A DNA stretch of 61,602 bases, taken from JBFLYZ01 sp040756415. Lineage in GTDB: Bacteria; Bacteroidota; Bacteroidia; JADZBD01. Shown one piece after another: positions 1-9,000 of this stretch; positions within the stretch are counted from its first letter, which is position 1; each line of letters begins with the position of its first letter. A model generated the notes under the pieces. The model did not search any database. It saw nothing but the letters and a program-made list of their open reading frames with translations, and was not told the DNA's origin. A program made the position numbers and the translations under genes. The stretch lies in contig JBFLYZ010000017.1 of NCBI GenBank assembly GCA_040756415.1, positions 1 to 61,602 of the forward strand. The letters are read 5' to 3'.

Positions 1-1492
1 TGTTATAACTTAAAGTATAGATGCCCGCAGACAGGCTGCTGACATCGATGCGTATTTCGGTTCCGCTGCCGAATGTTTGCGAATAGACCGTTTGTCCAAG
101 AACGTTGATCAGGCTGATGACGACCTCCTTATCCTGCCCGGTTGCACTGATGCTCAGTTGTTCACTGGCCGGGTTGGGAAACACCAGGATCAGTTCCGTT
201 TCGTTGCCCTCGTCAACGGTAAGGTAGCAGCCGTAAGGCGCCAGGGAGGCGGTGAGCGAATTCCTGCGGTTGGCGATAAAGGATTTCAGACCGGGGAAGT
301 TGCCTCCGCCAGGTCCCACAACGTTCACGTTCATGCTTTGGTTGTCTTCGAACTGCTGGTTGGTGTAGAACTTGTTGGGGTCGGCATAGTAATCGTTCCG
401 TATCTTATTGGCCAGGCTGTCGATCACGGGATCCAGGGCCGCATTGCTGAACTGGTCCATCTGCATCAATACGCAGAACCAGTACGTAAGTTCCTGCTTG
501 GTGGCGTTATCCAGCAGCAGGTTATTGCAGAGCGGCCGGTTGGTGGTGGGGCTGCCGAGATAAAAAGGGCTCAGGTTCTCGAGCTGGGTGATGTTCATGC
601 CCTGGGTGAAAACGCCAAAAGCCTCGTTCACATCATACATGATCCACTGAAACCTGTTCGTGATCGAATCGTGGTAGATGTAATAATTATGCCCGGTGCC
701 TATGTACGAGTCGAGGTTCGCAAAAATGTTCGATGCCGCCCAGGCCTTCAGGAAGGCGCTGGTGTTGAAATACATGTCTACCGAGTCGCGCAGGTCATTG
801 ACAGGCGTAAGGTTTGCCACTTTGATGAACTGCACCAGGTCGCTCCAGTCGTTGATGGTTTCGTTCGTCTTTAGCTCGTATTTGTTATAATAGGAGGATG
901 GCGTGCTGTTGATCCACTTCAGGTCCCCGCTCGGGTCGCCTTTGAAGAGGTTGCCGCGCTGGTCATTGAACCAGGCGTCAAGGAAATCCTTGTTCACCTC
1001 TTCGCTCAGCGTGAACAGGCCCCAGTACTGGTTATTGTAATATACTTTGGCGTAGGTCACGCGCGGGGCCGGTATGCCGTTACGCACCATGAAATCCGAC
1101 ATGATCTTCTCGCGCATGAAGGTAGGGTCCTTAAACCCGTTGTTCAGGTTGAACTTGTTCAGGTCATCGATGTCCTGCCCGGCCACGTAAAGGTCCAGGT
1201 CGATCTTCATGGATTTCTTCTGGCCGGGATTGTTGTAAGAGGAATTCCCTTTGAACTTAATGCCTACCGAGTCGTACGGTACGCCATCGAAGATCATGTC
1301 GCATACGTAGTAGCTGTCGGTTGTATAGGATGTCACCAGCGAATCGTAATAATCCGGGTGGTAAAAGTTGAAATAGATGCTGTGTATGTTCGCTGAGCCG
1401 AAAAGGGTATCGCCATCGTTGTTGTAGTTCTGCGCGGTCAGTGCGGGGCACGAGGCCAGCGCGAAACAAAGTATGGCGGCATGTTTTCTCAT
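1..1492 (-). CDS. CotH-family secreted protein with T9SS tail (3' end cut by window)
   Basis: Reading from an ATG at 1492, the minus strand stays open to the window edge (about 497 codons, stop not reached). It begins with a signal peptide (MRKHAAILCFALASC, cleavage near LTAQ). The body has CotH-kinase-like signatures: YWGLFTLSEEV and, further on, WIMYDVNEAFG. The visible end carries an FPNPASE-type start of a T9SS sorting domain followed by a beta-rich tail, so the gene is nearly complete. CotH proteins are atypical protein kinases in spore coats, but many bacterial relatives are secreted proteins of unknown substrate. Location is inferred: exported to the periplasm, then secreted or surface-anchored by T9SS. 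It diverges from the gene at 1830. Confidence 0.85.
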   Translation of the reverse strand, partial: MRKHAAILCFALASCPALTAQNYNNDGDTLFGSANIHSIYFNFYHPDYYDSLVTSYTTDSYYVCDMIFDGVPYDSVGIKFKGNSSYNNPGQKKSMKIDLDLYVAGQDIDDLNKFNLNNGFKDPTFMREKIMSDFMVRNGIPAPRVTYAKVYYNNQYWGLFTLSEEVNKDFLDAWFNDQRGNLFKGDPSGDLKWINSTPSSYYNKYELKTNETINDWSDLVQFIKVANLTPVNDLRDSVDMYFNTSAFLKAWAASNIFANLDSYIGTGHNYYIYHDSITNRFQWIMYDVNEAFGVFTQGMNITQLENLSPFYLGSPTTNRPLCNNLLLDNATKQELTYWFCVLMQMDQFSNAALDPVIDSLANKIRNDYYADPNKFYTNQQFEDNQSMNVNVVGPGGGNFPGLKSFIANRRNSLTASLAPYGCYLTVDEGNETELILVFPNPASEQLSISATGQDKEVVISLINVLGQTVYSQTFGSGTEIRIDVSSLSAGIYTLSYN

Positions 1493-1829
1493 ACAGGATG
1501 CGGTTTTTAGATGATACATGGATGAAAAGGTTTAAGGGTTTTTTCAGTTTACGGTGTTTCCCGGATATGGCTTTTGGTCCGTGCGCCTGGTTTGCGCGTT
1601 GGTCCGTTCTGGGCCTGCTCAATGATTTTGTACAAAGGCCGGTTCTTATTCGCCTCAAGTATAAAGATCAGTAAGATCACCAGTGCATGCATACAGTGGC
1701 CCAAATGTGTTAAACCCTTTGCTCCCCGGCAAGTCAAAAGATTCATATTTTTGGGAATCCGGGGAAAGAGATATTTTTTTCAATACGGTGATAATCAATT
1801 ATTTGATAATTTTTTGTCATGGAATCCGA
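1493..1829. other. Divergent intergenic region
   Basis: 337 bp between the CotH-like gene (minus) and the hypothetical gene (plus). The 3' half is AT-rich (about 1745-1820) and should hold the plus-strand promoter. No exact TAnnTTTG box, tRNA or hairpin terminator was seen. Short open frames here have no coding signature. Confidence 0.5.
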
Positions 1830-3353
1830 ATGAAACCCACGCAAGACCTCTTCCTGCTCATTCAGTCCTTAAGCGCCTCGGAAAAAGGTTACTTTAAGAA
1901 GTACTGCCTGCGCAATGGCGAAGCCTCTTCACGCAATTACATCCGTTTGTTCGACCTGGTGGCGGGCATGAAAACGTATGATGAGGAGGCGCTGCGCGGC
2001 AAGATCGGGGAGGCGACCATGCTGCGCAATCTCTCTTCGGAGAAGAATTACCTTTTCCATCTCATACTCGAATCGCTGGTGGTCTCGGGCAGCGGCCAGT
2101 CTGTCGCGCCCGAAATGGAAAAGGAGATGCTTAAGGCCAGGGTCCTGGCGGAGAAAGCGTTTTATGAGAACGCGATCAGGTTCGCGCAGAAGGTAATGAC
2201 GTATTGCCGGAAAGCCGATAACTTTAACCTGTGGCTGGATGCGCTGGAGCTCGAGATATTCATCTGGCCGTATCTGCCGGCAGATACCCGGAGAGAGTTC
2301 GATGATGTATTCAATGAAAAGCAATCGGTGCTTCAGAACATCATGCTGGTGGAGAAAGCCCGCTATTTTCACTGGCAGGTTATGGAGCTCTACAACGTGG
2401 CAGGCATGGGACGCAGCAGCGGCCAGATGGAAAAATATGAGCGGGTGTACCGGAGCAGCCGCCAGTTCCATGAAGAGCAGGAGGGGTACCTGCCCGTTTC
2501 AGCGCGGATCCTTTGCATTAATACGGAGGTTTTTTACCATAATATTTCCGGGAACCTTCCCGCCTCGTGCGGGGCCCTTCGCCAGCTCATCGGATTGCTG
2601 GAAAGCCGCAGCGAGATGCTGGCCGAGCGCATGAGCCTGTATATTTCATCCATCAATAATCTTATCCTGGTATTGCTCTACCTGAAAAAACACGATGAGG
2701 CGCTGGCCGAGATCGATAAGCTGGATAACCTGAAGGTAAGCACCCCTAAAAGTTACAATGCGGCATTTGTATGCCGGTACAACACGCGCTATGAACTTTA
2801 TGCCAAACAGGGTAAGTTCAGCGAGGCTTATTTGCTTTCGCTGAAGCTGAAAGAGGAGCTGGAGCGCCAGCGGAACAGGATAGGGCTGAACTTTACCATT
2901 CATATCCTCTATTATTCCTTCCGCGCCTGTTTCAACGCGGGTAAATACAAAGAGGCGCTGTACTGGATCAACAGCATCCTGAACTCTGCGAAAGAAACGG
3001 TAAGACAGGAAGCCCTGGCCATGGCCCGCATATCCGAGATCATCCTGCATTACGAGCTGGGCAACTCCGACATTCTCGACAACCTGGTTGGCTCGGCACT
3101 GCGCTATATGAACAGGAACAATTCGCTGAACGAGTTCGAGTGCATTATGCTTGACTTTTTCAGGAAAGGGCTCGATGAGAACGATACCCGGGGCTCGTTC
3201 GCCCGGCTTAAGGAGCGCATATGCGCGCTGGAGCAGCATATGCTGGAGCAGCGCGTGTTCAGCTATTTCGATTTCATAGCCTGGGCGGAGAGCAAGATAG
3301 AGGCCAGGCCCATTGCCGAGATACTTGAGCGCAGGCTGGCGGCAAAAGCGTAA
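1830..3353 (+). CDS. Conserved hypothetical, probably all-helical repeat protein
   Basis: 507-residue product starting MKPTQDLFLLIQSLSASEKG. An in-frame upstream ATG at 1683 would add 49 residues from AT-rich leader with no protein-like character, so the start at 1830 is preferred. The protein has no signal peptide or membrane segment. Its sequence is rich in Leu, Ala, Glu and Lys, with repeating pairs of amphipathic helices resembling TPR-like scaffolds (for example ALYWINSILNSAKETVRQEAL). Function is unknown; a cytoplasmic scaffold is the most that can be inferred. cdd follows 9 bp downstream on the same strand, so the two are probably co-transcribed. Confidence 0.8.
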   Translation: MKPTQDLFLLIQSLSASEKGYFKKYCLRNGEASSRNYIRLFDLVAGMKTYDEEALRGKIGEATMLRNLSSEKNYLFHLILESLVVSGSGQSVAPEMEKEMLKARVLAEKAFYENAIRFAQKVMTYCRKADNFNLWLDALELEIFIWPYLPADTRREFDDVFNEKQSVLQNIMLVEKARYFHWQVMELYNVAGMGRSSGQMEKYERVYRSSRQFHEEQEGYLPVSARILCINTEVFYHNISGNLPASCGALRQLIGLLESRSEMLAERMSLYISSINNLILVLLYLKKHDEALAEIDKLDNLKVSTPKSYNAAFVCRYNTRYELYAKQGKFSEAYLLSLKLKEELERQRNRIGLNFTIHILYYSFRACFNAGKYKEALYWINSILNSAKETVRQEALAMARISEIILHYELGNSDILDNLVGSALRYMNRNNSLNEFECIMLDFFRKGLDENDTRGSFARLKERICALEQHMLEQRVFSYFDFIAWAESKIEARPIAEILERRLAAKA

Positions 3354-3362
3354 TTTTACCTC

Positions 3363-3845
3363 ATGCGGAAATTCGATATCATATCAACCGTTACGGAGCT
3401 GGAGCCCGGAGAGCTCAGCGCTGCCGACCGCCAACTGCTGGATGCCGCGCGTGCCGCTTCGGCTACGGCCTATGCGCCCTACTCGGGTTTCAGCGTAGGG
3501 GCCGCCATACGCGTGCATAGCGGTGAGATCGTGAGCGGCAGTAACCAGGAGAACGCGGCTTTCCCTTCGGGGCTTTGCGCTGAGCGGGTTGCGGCTTTTG
3601 CCGCTGCCTCAAAATTTCCTTACGAGGCCTTTCAGGCGATCGCGGTGGTATGCCGATCGGAAAAACTGCCGGCAGATAAACCCTTATCGCCCTGTGGCGC
3701 CTGCCGCCAGGCGCTTTCCGAGTACGAGAAAAGGTCGGGCAAGATCCGCGTTATCCTTAGCGGTGAAAAAGGGAAGGTGCTCATCCTCGACAGCATAGAG
3801 GCCTTGCTGCCCCTGCCCTTCGGGGCCGACAGCCTCAGGAAATGA
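3363..3845 (+). CDS. cdd: Cytidine deaminase
   Basis: 160 residues, a normal length for the homotetrameric cytidine deaminases that convert (deoxy)cytidine to (deoxy)uridine in pyrimidine salvage. The zinc site is complete: Cys-Ala-Glu at residues 72-74 (catalytic Glu74) and PCGACRQ with Cys111 and Cys114. The substrate-side motif YAPYSGFSVGAA is at 37-48. The protein is cytoplasmic. The start ATG at 3363 lies 9 bp after the upstream stop, within a TAATTTTA sequence that resembles the local promoter -7 box, so it may also have its own promoter. It has no functional link with the histidine kinase that follows. Confidence 0.96.
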   Translation: MRKFDIISTVTELEPGELSAADRQLLDAARAASATAYAPYSGFSVGAAIRVHSGEIVSGSNQENAAFPSGLCAERVAAFAAASKFPYEAFQAIAVVCRSEKLPADKPLSPCGACRQALSEYEKRSGKIRVILSGEKGKVLILDSIEALLPLPFGADSLRK

Positions 3846-3888
3846 TGGCTGGCGGACCTATGCGTAAGAGGAGAAGCTCTTTTTGTAG

Positions 3889-3896
3889 TAATTTTG
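3889..3896 (+). promoter_or_regulatory. Bacteroidota-type -7 box
   Basis: TAATTTTG matches TAnnTTTG exactly and ends 4 nt before the GTG start of the histidine kinase at 3901. The transcript would therefore be leaderless or nearly so. No clear -33 TTTG was seen upstream. Confidence 0.5.
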
Positions 3897-3900
3897 CCCG

Positions 3901-4878
3901 GTGAACGTCAAAAAGAGATCGCGGCCGCTTCTTATCTTTTACCTCCTGGTCGCTTATGTGTTTGTGCAATTCTTCTGGTGGACCTACCTGCTGCTGGACC
4001 TGAACCGCGAAGCCCTTGCCCTGCGCGAGCAGTTGCTGATCAGCGAGGCCTTTGATGACGCGGAGGTGAAACGGATCAGGGCCGAATACAAGGACAGGAT
4101 CCGGTCGCGCAACTGGATGATAGCCGGTGAAGGGGCCGTGTTCGTACTGCTTATGGTATTCGGTATTATGCGCGTACGCAATACATTTAAAAAGGAATCG
4201 GAGCTCAACGCCAGGCAGAAGAACTTTTTGCTTTCCATCACGCACGAGCTCAAATCGCCCATCGCCTCATCGCGCCTGCAGTTGGAAACCCTGCTGAAGC
4301 GCGAGCTGCCGCGCGAAAAGCAGCAGGAGCTGGTTGCTAACGCGCTGGCTGATACGGAGCGCCTGAACAAGCTGGTGGAGAACATACTCCTTGCCGCCCG
4401 GATAGATAACAAGAGCGTTGAGGCGCACAGGGAAGATACGGCCGTATCGGAACTGCTTGGCGAGATAGCGGAGCAGGTAAGAATGATCTACCTGCCCCGG
4501 CAGCGCATGGAAACGGATATAGCAGGGGGAGTGCGCCTGATGACCGATAAAACCTATTTCCACTCCATCGTATTCAACCTGCTGGAGAATGCCATAAAAT
4601 ATTCGCCCCCCGGCTCACTGATCAGGATCATGCTGCGCGAAGATCAAAACAGGGTAACTTTGAGCGTGGCTGACGAAGGGCCCGGCATACCCGCTGACGA
4701 AAAGGAGAGAATATTCGGGAAATTCTATCGCATCGGCAACGAGGAGACCCGTAGCGCCAAAGGCACGGGCCTTGGCCTGTATATCGTAAAGAACCTGGCC
4801 GAAAAGCTGGGGGCCAGCGTTAGCGTAAAGGATAATACCCCGGGAGGGGCCGTGTTTGAAGTAAGCTTTGAAAAATGA
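3901..4878 (+). CDS. Membrane sensor histidine kinase (orphan)
   Basis: 325 residues with a GTG start supported by the -7 box just upstream. It has two membrane segments (about 9-33 and 72-92) around a short roughly 40-residue external loop, then directly the kinase core. The dimerisation/phosphoacceptor region SITHELKSP places His115. The N box FNLLENAIKYS is near 225-235, the G1 box DEGPGIP at 258-264 and the G2 box GTGLGL at 289-294. There is no HAMP or PAS domain. It should autophosphorylate on His115 and pass phosphate to a response regulator, but none is adjacent. Its 3' end overlaps gpmI by 4 bp (ATGA), which suggests translational coupling with a glycolytic enzyme. The signal is unknown. 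Confidence 0.93.
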   Translation: MNVKKRSRPLLIFYLLVAYVFVQFFWWTYLLLDLNREALALREQLLISEAFDDAEVKRIRAEYKDRIRSRNWMIAGEGAVFVLLMVFGIMRVRNTFKKESELNARQKNFLLSITHELKSPIASSRLQLETLLKRELPREKQQELVANALADTERLNKLVENILLAARIDNKSVEAHREDTAVSELLGEIAEQVRMIYLPRQRMETDIAGGVRLMTDKTYFHSIVFNLLENAIKYSPPGSLIRIMLREDQNRVTLSVADEGPGIPADEKERIFGKFYRIGNEETRSAKGTGLGLYIVKNLAEKLGASVSVKDNTPGGAVFEVSFEK

Positions 4879-6389
4879 AAAAACTGGCACTGATCATACT
4901 GGACGGCTGGGGTATAGGCGATGGTTCGCGTGCTGATGCCATAGCCAGCGCGGACACACCCTTTTTTGACTCGCTGATGAAGAGCTATCCTAATTCCACG
5001 CTCAGGACCTCGGGCGGGGATGTGGGCCTTCCCGAAGGACAGATGGGTAACAGCGAGGTGGGCCACCTGAACATAGGGGCCGGAAGGGTGGTGTACCAGG
5101 ACCTGGCGAAGATCACCAAGGCCGTTCGTGAGCGGACGATCGACACCAATCCCGCGCTGAAGGAGGCATTCGCTTATGCGAAAGAGAACAACAGGTCCGT
5201 TCATTTCATGGGCCTGGTAAGCGATGGCGGGGTGCATTCGCACCAGGACCACCTGCATAAGCTCTGCGATTTGGCTAAAAGCGCTGGCCTGGAAAAAGTA
5301 TTCATCCACGCCTTTACCGATGGGCGCGATACCGATCCGAAGAGCGGTTACGCGTATATCAAGAAGCTGGAAGAACACCTGCAAACCTCGGCCGGGCGCA
5401 TTGCCAGCATTTGCGGCAGGTATTACGCCATGGACCGCGACAAGCGCTGGGAGCGCGTACGCCTGGCCTATGATATGCTGGTGAAAGGCGAGGGAAAAAA
5501 GGCTGTCCATGCCTTAAGCGCGGTCAAGGAATCTTATAATGAAAATATTACGGACGAGTTCATGCTTCCTGTGGTGATCTGCGAAAAGAACAGGCCCATC
5601 GCAACTATACAGGAAGGTGATGTGGTGATCTGCTTCAACTTCCGCACCGACCGCTGCCGCGAGATCACCACCGTGCTGACCCAGCAGGATATGCCGGAGC
5701 AGGGCATGAAGACCCTGCCCCTGTACTATGTTACCATGACGAACTATGACGACACGTTCAGGAACGTTAAGGTGGTTTACGATAAGGAGAACCTGCAGCA
5801 GACATTGGGCGAGGCGCTGAGCAAGGCGGGTAAGACGCAGATCAGGATAGCGGAAACGGAAAAGTACCCGCATGTTACTTTTTTCTTTTCAGGCGGAAGG
5901 GAAGAGGCCTTCCCCGGTGAAAGGAGAATTCTTATTCCTTCGCCCAAGGTGGCTACCTACGATCTTAAGCCGGAGATGAGCGCGGTGGAGGTGACCGATG
6001 CCATTGTGCTCGAGCTGGAGAAGGGGGCAGCGGATTTCATCTGCCTGAACTTCGCCAATACCGATATGGTGGGACACACAGGCGTGTACCATGCGGTGAT
6101 CAAAGCCGCTGAGATCGTGGATTCATGCCTGAGGCGTATCGTGGAGGCCGGCCTGAAAAGCGGCTATTCCTTTCTTATCCTTGCCGACCATGGCAATGCC
6201 GATTACATGATCAACCCCGATGGCTCGCCCAATACCGCGCATACGACCAATCCTGTTCCCGCTATCCTCATCGATAGTGAATACAAAAAGATATCGGCAG
6301 GCAGGCTGGCGGATATCGCCCCCACCGCTTTACGGATACTGGGCCTCAGCATTCCCAAAGAAATGACTGGTGATGTTCTTTGTAGCTGA
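4875..6389 (+). CDS. gpmI: 2,3-bisphosphoglycerate-independent phosphoglycerate mutase
   Basis: 504 residues, typical of the cofactor-independent, Mn-dependent alkaline-phosphatase-superfamily enzyme that interconverts 3- and 2-phosphoglycerate. The metal-binding N-terminus is LDGWGIGDG. The catalytic serine is Ser60 in GQMGNSEVGH. The second metal site includes DHGNAD and HTTNPVP near the C-terminus. The GRYYAMDRDKRWER substrate-lid motif is also present. The ATG overlaps the stop of the kinase gene. The enzyme is cytoplasmic and serves both glycolysis and gluconeogenesis; fbp at 49729 supplies the gluconeogenic bypass elsewhere in this window. Confidence 0.97.
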   Translation: MKKLALIILDGWGIGDGSRADAIASADTPFFDSLMKSYPNSTLRTSGGDVGLPEGQMGNSEVGHLNIGAGRVVYQDLAKITKAVRERTIDTNPALKEAFAYAKENNRSVHFMGLVSDGGVHSHQDHLHKLCDLAKSAGLEKVFIHAFTDGRDTDPKSGYAYIKKLEEHLQTSAGRIASICGRYYAMDRDKRWERVRLAYDMLVKGEGKKAVHALSAVKESYNENITDEFMLPVVICEKNRPIATIQEGDVVICFNFRTDRCREITTVLTQQDMPEQGMKTLPLYYVTMTNYDDTFRNVKVVYDKENLQQTLGEALSKAGKTQIRIAETEKYPHVTFFFSGGREEAFPGERRILIPSPKVATYDLKPEMSAVEVTDAIVLELEKGAADFICLNFANTDMVGHTGVYHAVIKAAEIVDSCLRRIVEAGLKSGYSFLILADHGNADYMINPDGSPNTAHTTNPVPAILIDSEYKKISAGRLADIAPTALRILGLSIPKEMTGDVLCS

Positions 6390-6744
6390 GCATGTGTTGA
6401 TAACTTGTTTTCAGGAGTATACTTATAAGCTGTATCTTAGCCCCGCACGCTAAATTCAAAATCCATACCTGCCGCGTCCTGCCACACCTGCCGCCCGGAG
6501 ATTTTGAACCTAAAGAGTACCTGCCCTCATATCTCATCAGATAGATCAGTCTGCGAGTGGATTTGAGTTCCGTGTCGCGCTATTGAAGCGCGGCATCCGA
6601 TTCATTTTATAATATGCGGAAGCAGGTACCTCTGCTGCCCTGACCGCATACCATCGTAACTTTTTAAAAGCAACTATTGGATCGGTGCGGGTGCGCTTTG
6701 GAGTTACTCAAGTATCCTTATAACCATTAACCAAAACAAATCCT
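6390..6744. other. Long leader/intergenic region with repeats
   Basis: 355 bp without a convincing gene. It holds TGTTGATAA at 6395-6403 (also seen twice at 44350-44379). A 9-bp inverted repeat, TTCAAAATC (6455-6463) and GATTTTGAA (6500-6508), encloses three CCTGCC units, and a fourth lies further on. An imperfect hairpin around GTGTCGCGC/GCGCGGCAT lies near 6570-6600. The promoter of the secreted gene at 6745 should be in the 3' part. Confidence 0.5.
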
Positions 6745-8784
6745 ATGAAAAAAAACATCACAGGAATGCTGGCCGCAGCGCTGCTGACCGGCTCCCTAAC
6801 GCTCAACGCGCAAACACCCTGGGACTTCTTCGGGGACCTTGTCCCTTTCGGTGGAGCCACCATGGGCTCGAACAACAACCGCCCGATCGGTTTTGAAACG
6901 TTCGGTATTAACCGCATGGTTATTTCCAATACGTTCGCCACTGTTCCGGGTGGTGTAGCGGTAGGCTCGGGCCTGCCTTTGGGCTTCAACACCCAGAGCC
7001 AGTTCCAGATCCATAACCTTGGAGGCGGCCTCACCAGCATGCGCCTTACCAATGCCGTTACGGGAAACACAGCCACGTCTGGACTGATCATGGGCATCAA
7101 CGCGGCCGGCACTATAGGGCGGCTGGGCTGGCAAACCGGCTCTTCGCTGCGGCTGATCACCTCATCGGTTGACCGCGTGACCATTCTGGCCAATGGGTTT
7201 ACGGGCGTGAACACTACGGCACCCGCCAACTGGCTGGAGGTGAACAGCGGCCTGGCCTGCAACAGCGGTTTGACCTTTACTCAGTTGAATTCGGGCTGCG
7301 CTCCTGTTGCCAATCCCGGCCTGGGCGTGCTGGCGGTGGATAACCTGGGCAACGTGATCTACGTGAGCAGCAGCAACCTGTTCGGTGACGACTGCTCCGT
7401 TCCTTTTCCAGGAAGCAATCCCCTGCTGAACAGCCGGTATGTAAATATGAACAACCAGAATATCTATTTTGCGGATATCGCCTCTAACCTGGGCAGCCTG
7501 TACATCGGCACCAACAATAATTGCGGCCCTGTCACTTCCAGGCTGGATATTATCAATGATTCCAAGATCATTTCCGCTTTTTTTCAGACCACGCTAGGAA
7601 CGGGTGCGGGCATAGCGGGCATGCGGGCGGTGAGCAATAACACCGCGGCTACCGGTGCTTCGGTGGGTGTGTCGGGAGTGAGCTCCACGCTGGGAGGCAC
7701 CACTATCGGGGTGCAGGGAATATCGCAGGGTGGCAACGCGGGCTTTGCCACCTTCTCCATCGGTGTGGCCGGGCAATCCTTCAACCCGACAGGCGCCTCT
7801 ACACAGGTGATTGGCGTGAATGGCGTTTCACGCAACGGCAGCAATTATTCCATTGCAGGCAACTTCGATGTGGTCGGTTCTTCTTCCCCGCAGAATTTCG
7901 GCCTCCAGGTCGAAGTAATGAGCAATACTTTCGGGGCAGGCGGAACCAATTTCGGAGGACAATTCATCCTTCAGGGCAATAACGCGGCCAGTACGGAGTA
8001 CGGTATTTACGTAAGCGTTCCCAATGCGATGAACGGCACCGGTACAGGACCCGATTATGCGGGCTTTTTCATTGGCGATGTTGTTTCAAATACGTTCATC
8101 GGCCTGTCGGACCAGCGGCTGAAGAAAGATATCGTTCAGATCGATAACTCTCTCCAGCTCATCATGAGCCTGAAACCCGTAACCTACAAGTTCGATACCG
8201 AAACCCACAATAATCTTGGTTTGCCGGCAAACCAGCAATACGGGTTCATTTCGCAGCAAGTGAAAGAAGTGCTACCTGACCTGACCGCCCCTGTTGTCTA
8301 TCCTGCTGTCTATGATTCACTGGGTAAAGAGGTAAGCCCCAAACAGGAATACCTGGGCCTGAATTACGATGGCTTCATAGCCATACTCACCAAGGGTATG
8401 CAGGATCAGCAGAAGATGATAGAAAGCCAGCAGAAGCAGATCGATGACCTGAAGAACCTGATCAGCGGTCAGTCTACTGGCGGTAATGGCAGCGCAACCA
8501 ATGTGCAGCTCTCCGATAAGAACGCGGTCGTGCTCAACCAGAATACTCCCAATCCTTTTGCCGACCAGACGGTGATCAGCTATAATATACCCGATAATAC
8601 CGGCTATGCGCAGATCATTTTCTACAACAGCATGGGACAGGTCATTAAAGTGGTTGATATTGCGCAAAAGGGAGCAGGCCAGCTCAATGTGTTTGCTGAG
8701 GATCTCTCCAGCGGTACGTATACCTATACACTGGTAGTTGACGGCAAGGTGATGGATACGAAGAAAATGACGAAAGCCAGGTAA
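6745..8784 (+). CDS. Secreted tail-fibre-like protein: S74 chaperone domain plus T9SS sorting domain
   Basis: 679 residues. A signal peptide is cut near residues 21-23 (LTLNAQ). A long Gly/Asn/Thr-rich beta-type region follows (about 24-440). Next comes a peptidase S74 intramolecular chaperone domain that opens with SDQRLKKDI at Ser455 and continues through LKPVTYKFDT and QQYGFISQQVKEVLPDL. After a coiled-coil-like Gln-rich stretch (about 550-570) there is a T9SS type A sorting domain starting LNQNTPNPF at 597. In phage fibres S74 assembles trimers and then cuts itself off before the SD motif. Here that cut would also remove the secretion tag. A surface fibre or adhesin role is inferred. Confidence 0.88.
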   Translation: MKKNITGMLAAALLTGSLTLNAQTPWDFFGDLVPFGGATMGSNNNRPIGFETFGINRMVISNTFATVPGGVAVGSGLPLGFNTQSQFQIHNLGGGLTSMRLTNAVTGNTATSGLIMGINAAGTIGRLGWQTGSSLRLITSSVDRVTILANGFTGVNTTAPANWLEVNSGLACNSGLTFTQLNSGCAPVANPGLGVLAVDNLGNVIYVSSSNLFGDDCSVPFPGSNPLLNSRYVNMNNQNIYFADIASNLGSLYIGTNNNCGPVTSRLDIINDSKIISAFFQTTLGTGAGIAGMRAVSNNTAATGASVGVSGVSSTLGGTTIGVQGISQGGNAGFATFSIGVAGQSFNPTGASTQVIGVNGVSRNGSNYSIAGNFDVVGSSSPQNFGLQVEVMSNTFGAGGTNFGGQFILQGNNAASTEYGIYVSVPNAMNGTGTGPDYAGFFIGDVVSNTFIGLSDQRLKKDIVQIDNSLQLIMSLKPVTYKFDTETHNNLGLPANQQYGFISQQVKEVLPDLTAPVVYPAVYDSLGKEVSPKQEYLGLNYDGFIAILTKGMQDQQKMIESQQKQIDDLKNLISGQSTGGNGSATNVQLSDKNAVVLNQNTPNPFADQTVISYNIPDNTGYAQIIFYNSMGQVIKVVDIAQKGAGQLNVFAEDLSSGTYTYTLVVDGKVMDTKKMTKAR

Positions 8785-8792
8785 AATGGCCT

Positions 8793-8828
8793 ATGGATAC
8801 CGGCCGTGCGCGGCAGGCCGGTATCCAT
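8793..8828 (+). terminator. Strong hairpin after the S74/T9SS gene
   Basis: ATGGATACCGGCC and GGCCGGTATCCAT form a perfect 13-bp stem with a 10-nt loop, starting 8 bp after the stop codon. No T-run follows, so it may stabilise the mRNA 3' end or act as a factor-assisted terminator. Confidence 0.55.
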
Positions 8829-8959
8829 CATTACAGGCCATGCCGAGGGCGCAGAGCGGAGTGTTAAAGCGGGCAAGCTCATGCCTTCGGGAATGCCAGG
8901 GCAATTGCCGTCTTGATCATACGGTTTTAGGGGCTAGTGGTAAAAACGGAGCTTATTAC

Positions 8960-8967
8960 TAAATTTG
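8960..8967 (+). promoter_or_regulatory. Bacteroidota-type -7 box
   Basis: TAAATTTG matches TAnnTTTG, 33 nt upstream of the ATG at 9001. Confidence 0.4.
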
Positions 8968-9000
8968 CTCAAGCCCGAAACCATTTAAACCTCCCAAGTA

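Noticed and set aside
77..874. 265-codon plus-strand frame at the window start
   Set aside because: The minus strand reads as a CotH-family protein with signal peptide and sorting tail across the same bases.
1683..1829. Upstream in-frame start for the gene at 1830
   Set aside because: The extra 49 residues come from AT-rich promoter-like DNA and do not resemble protein.
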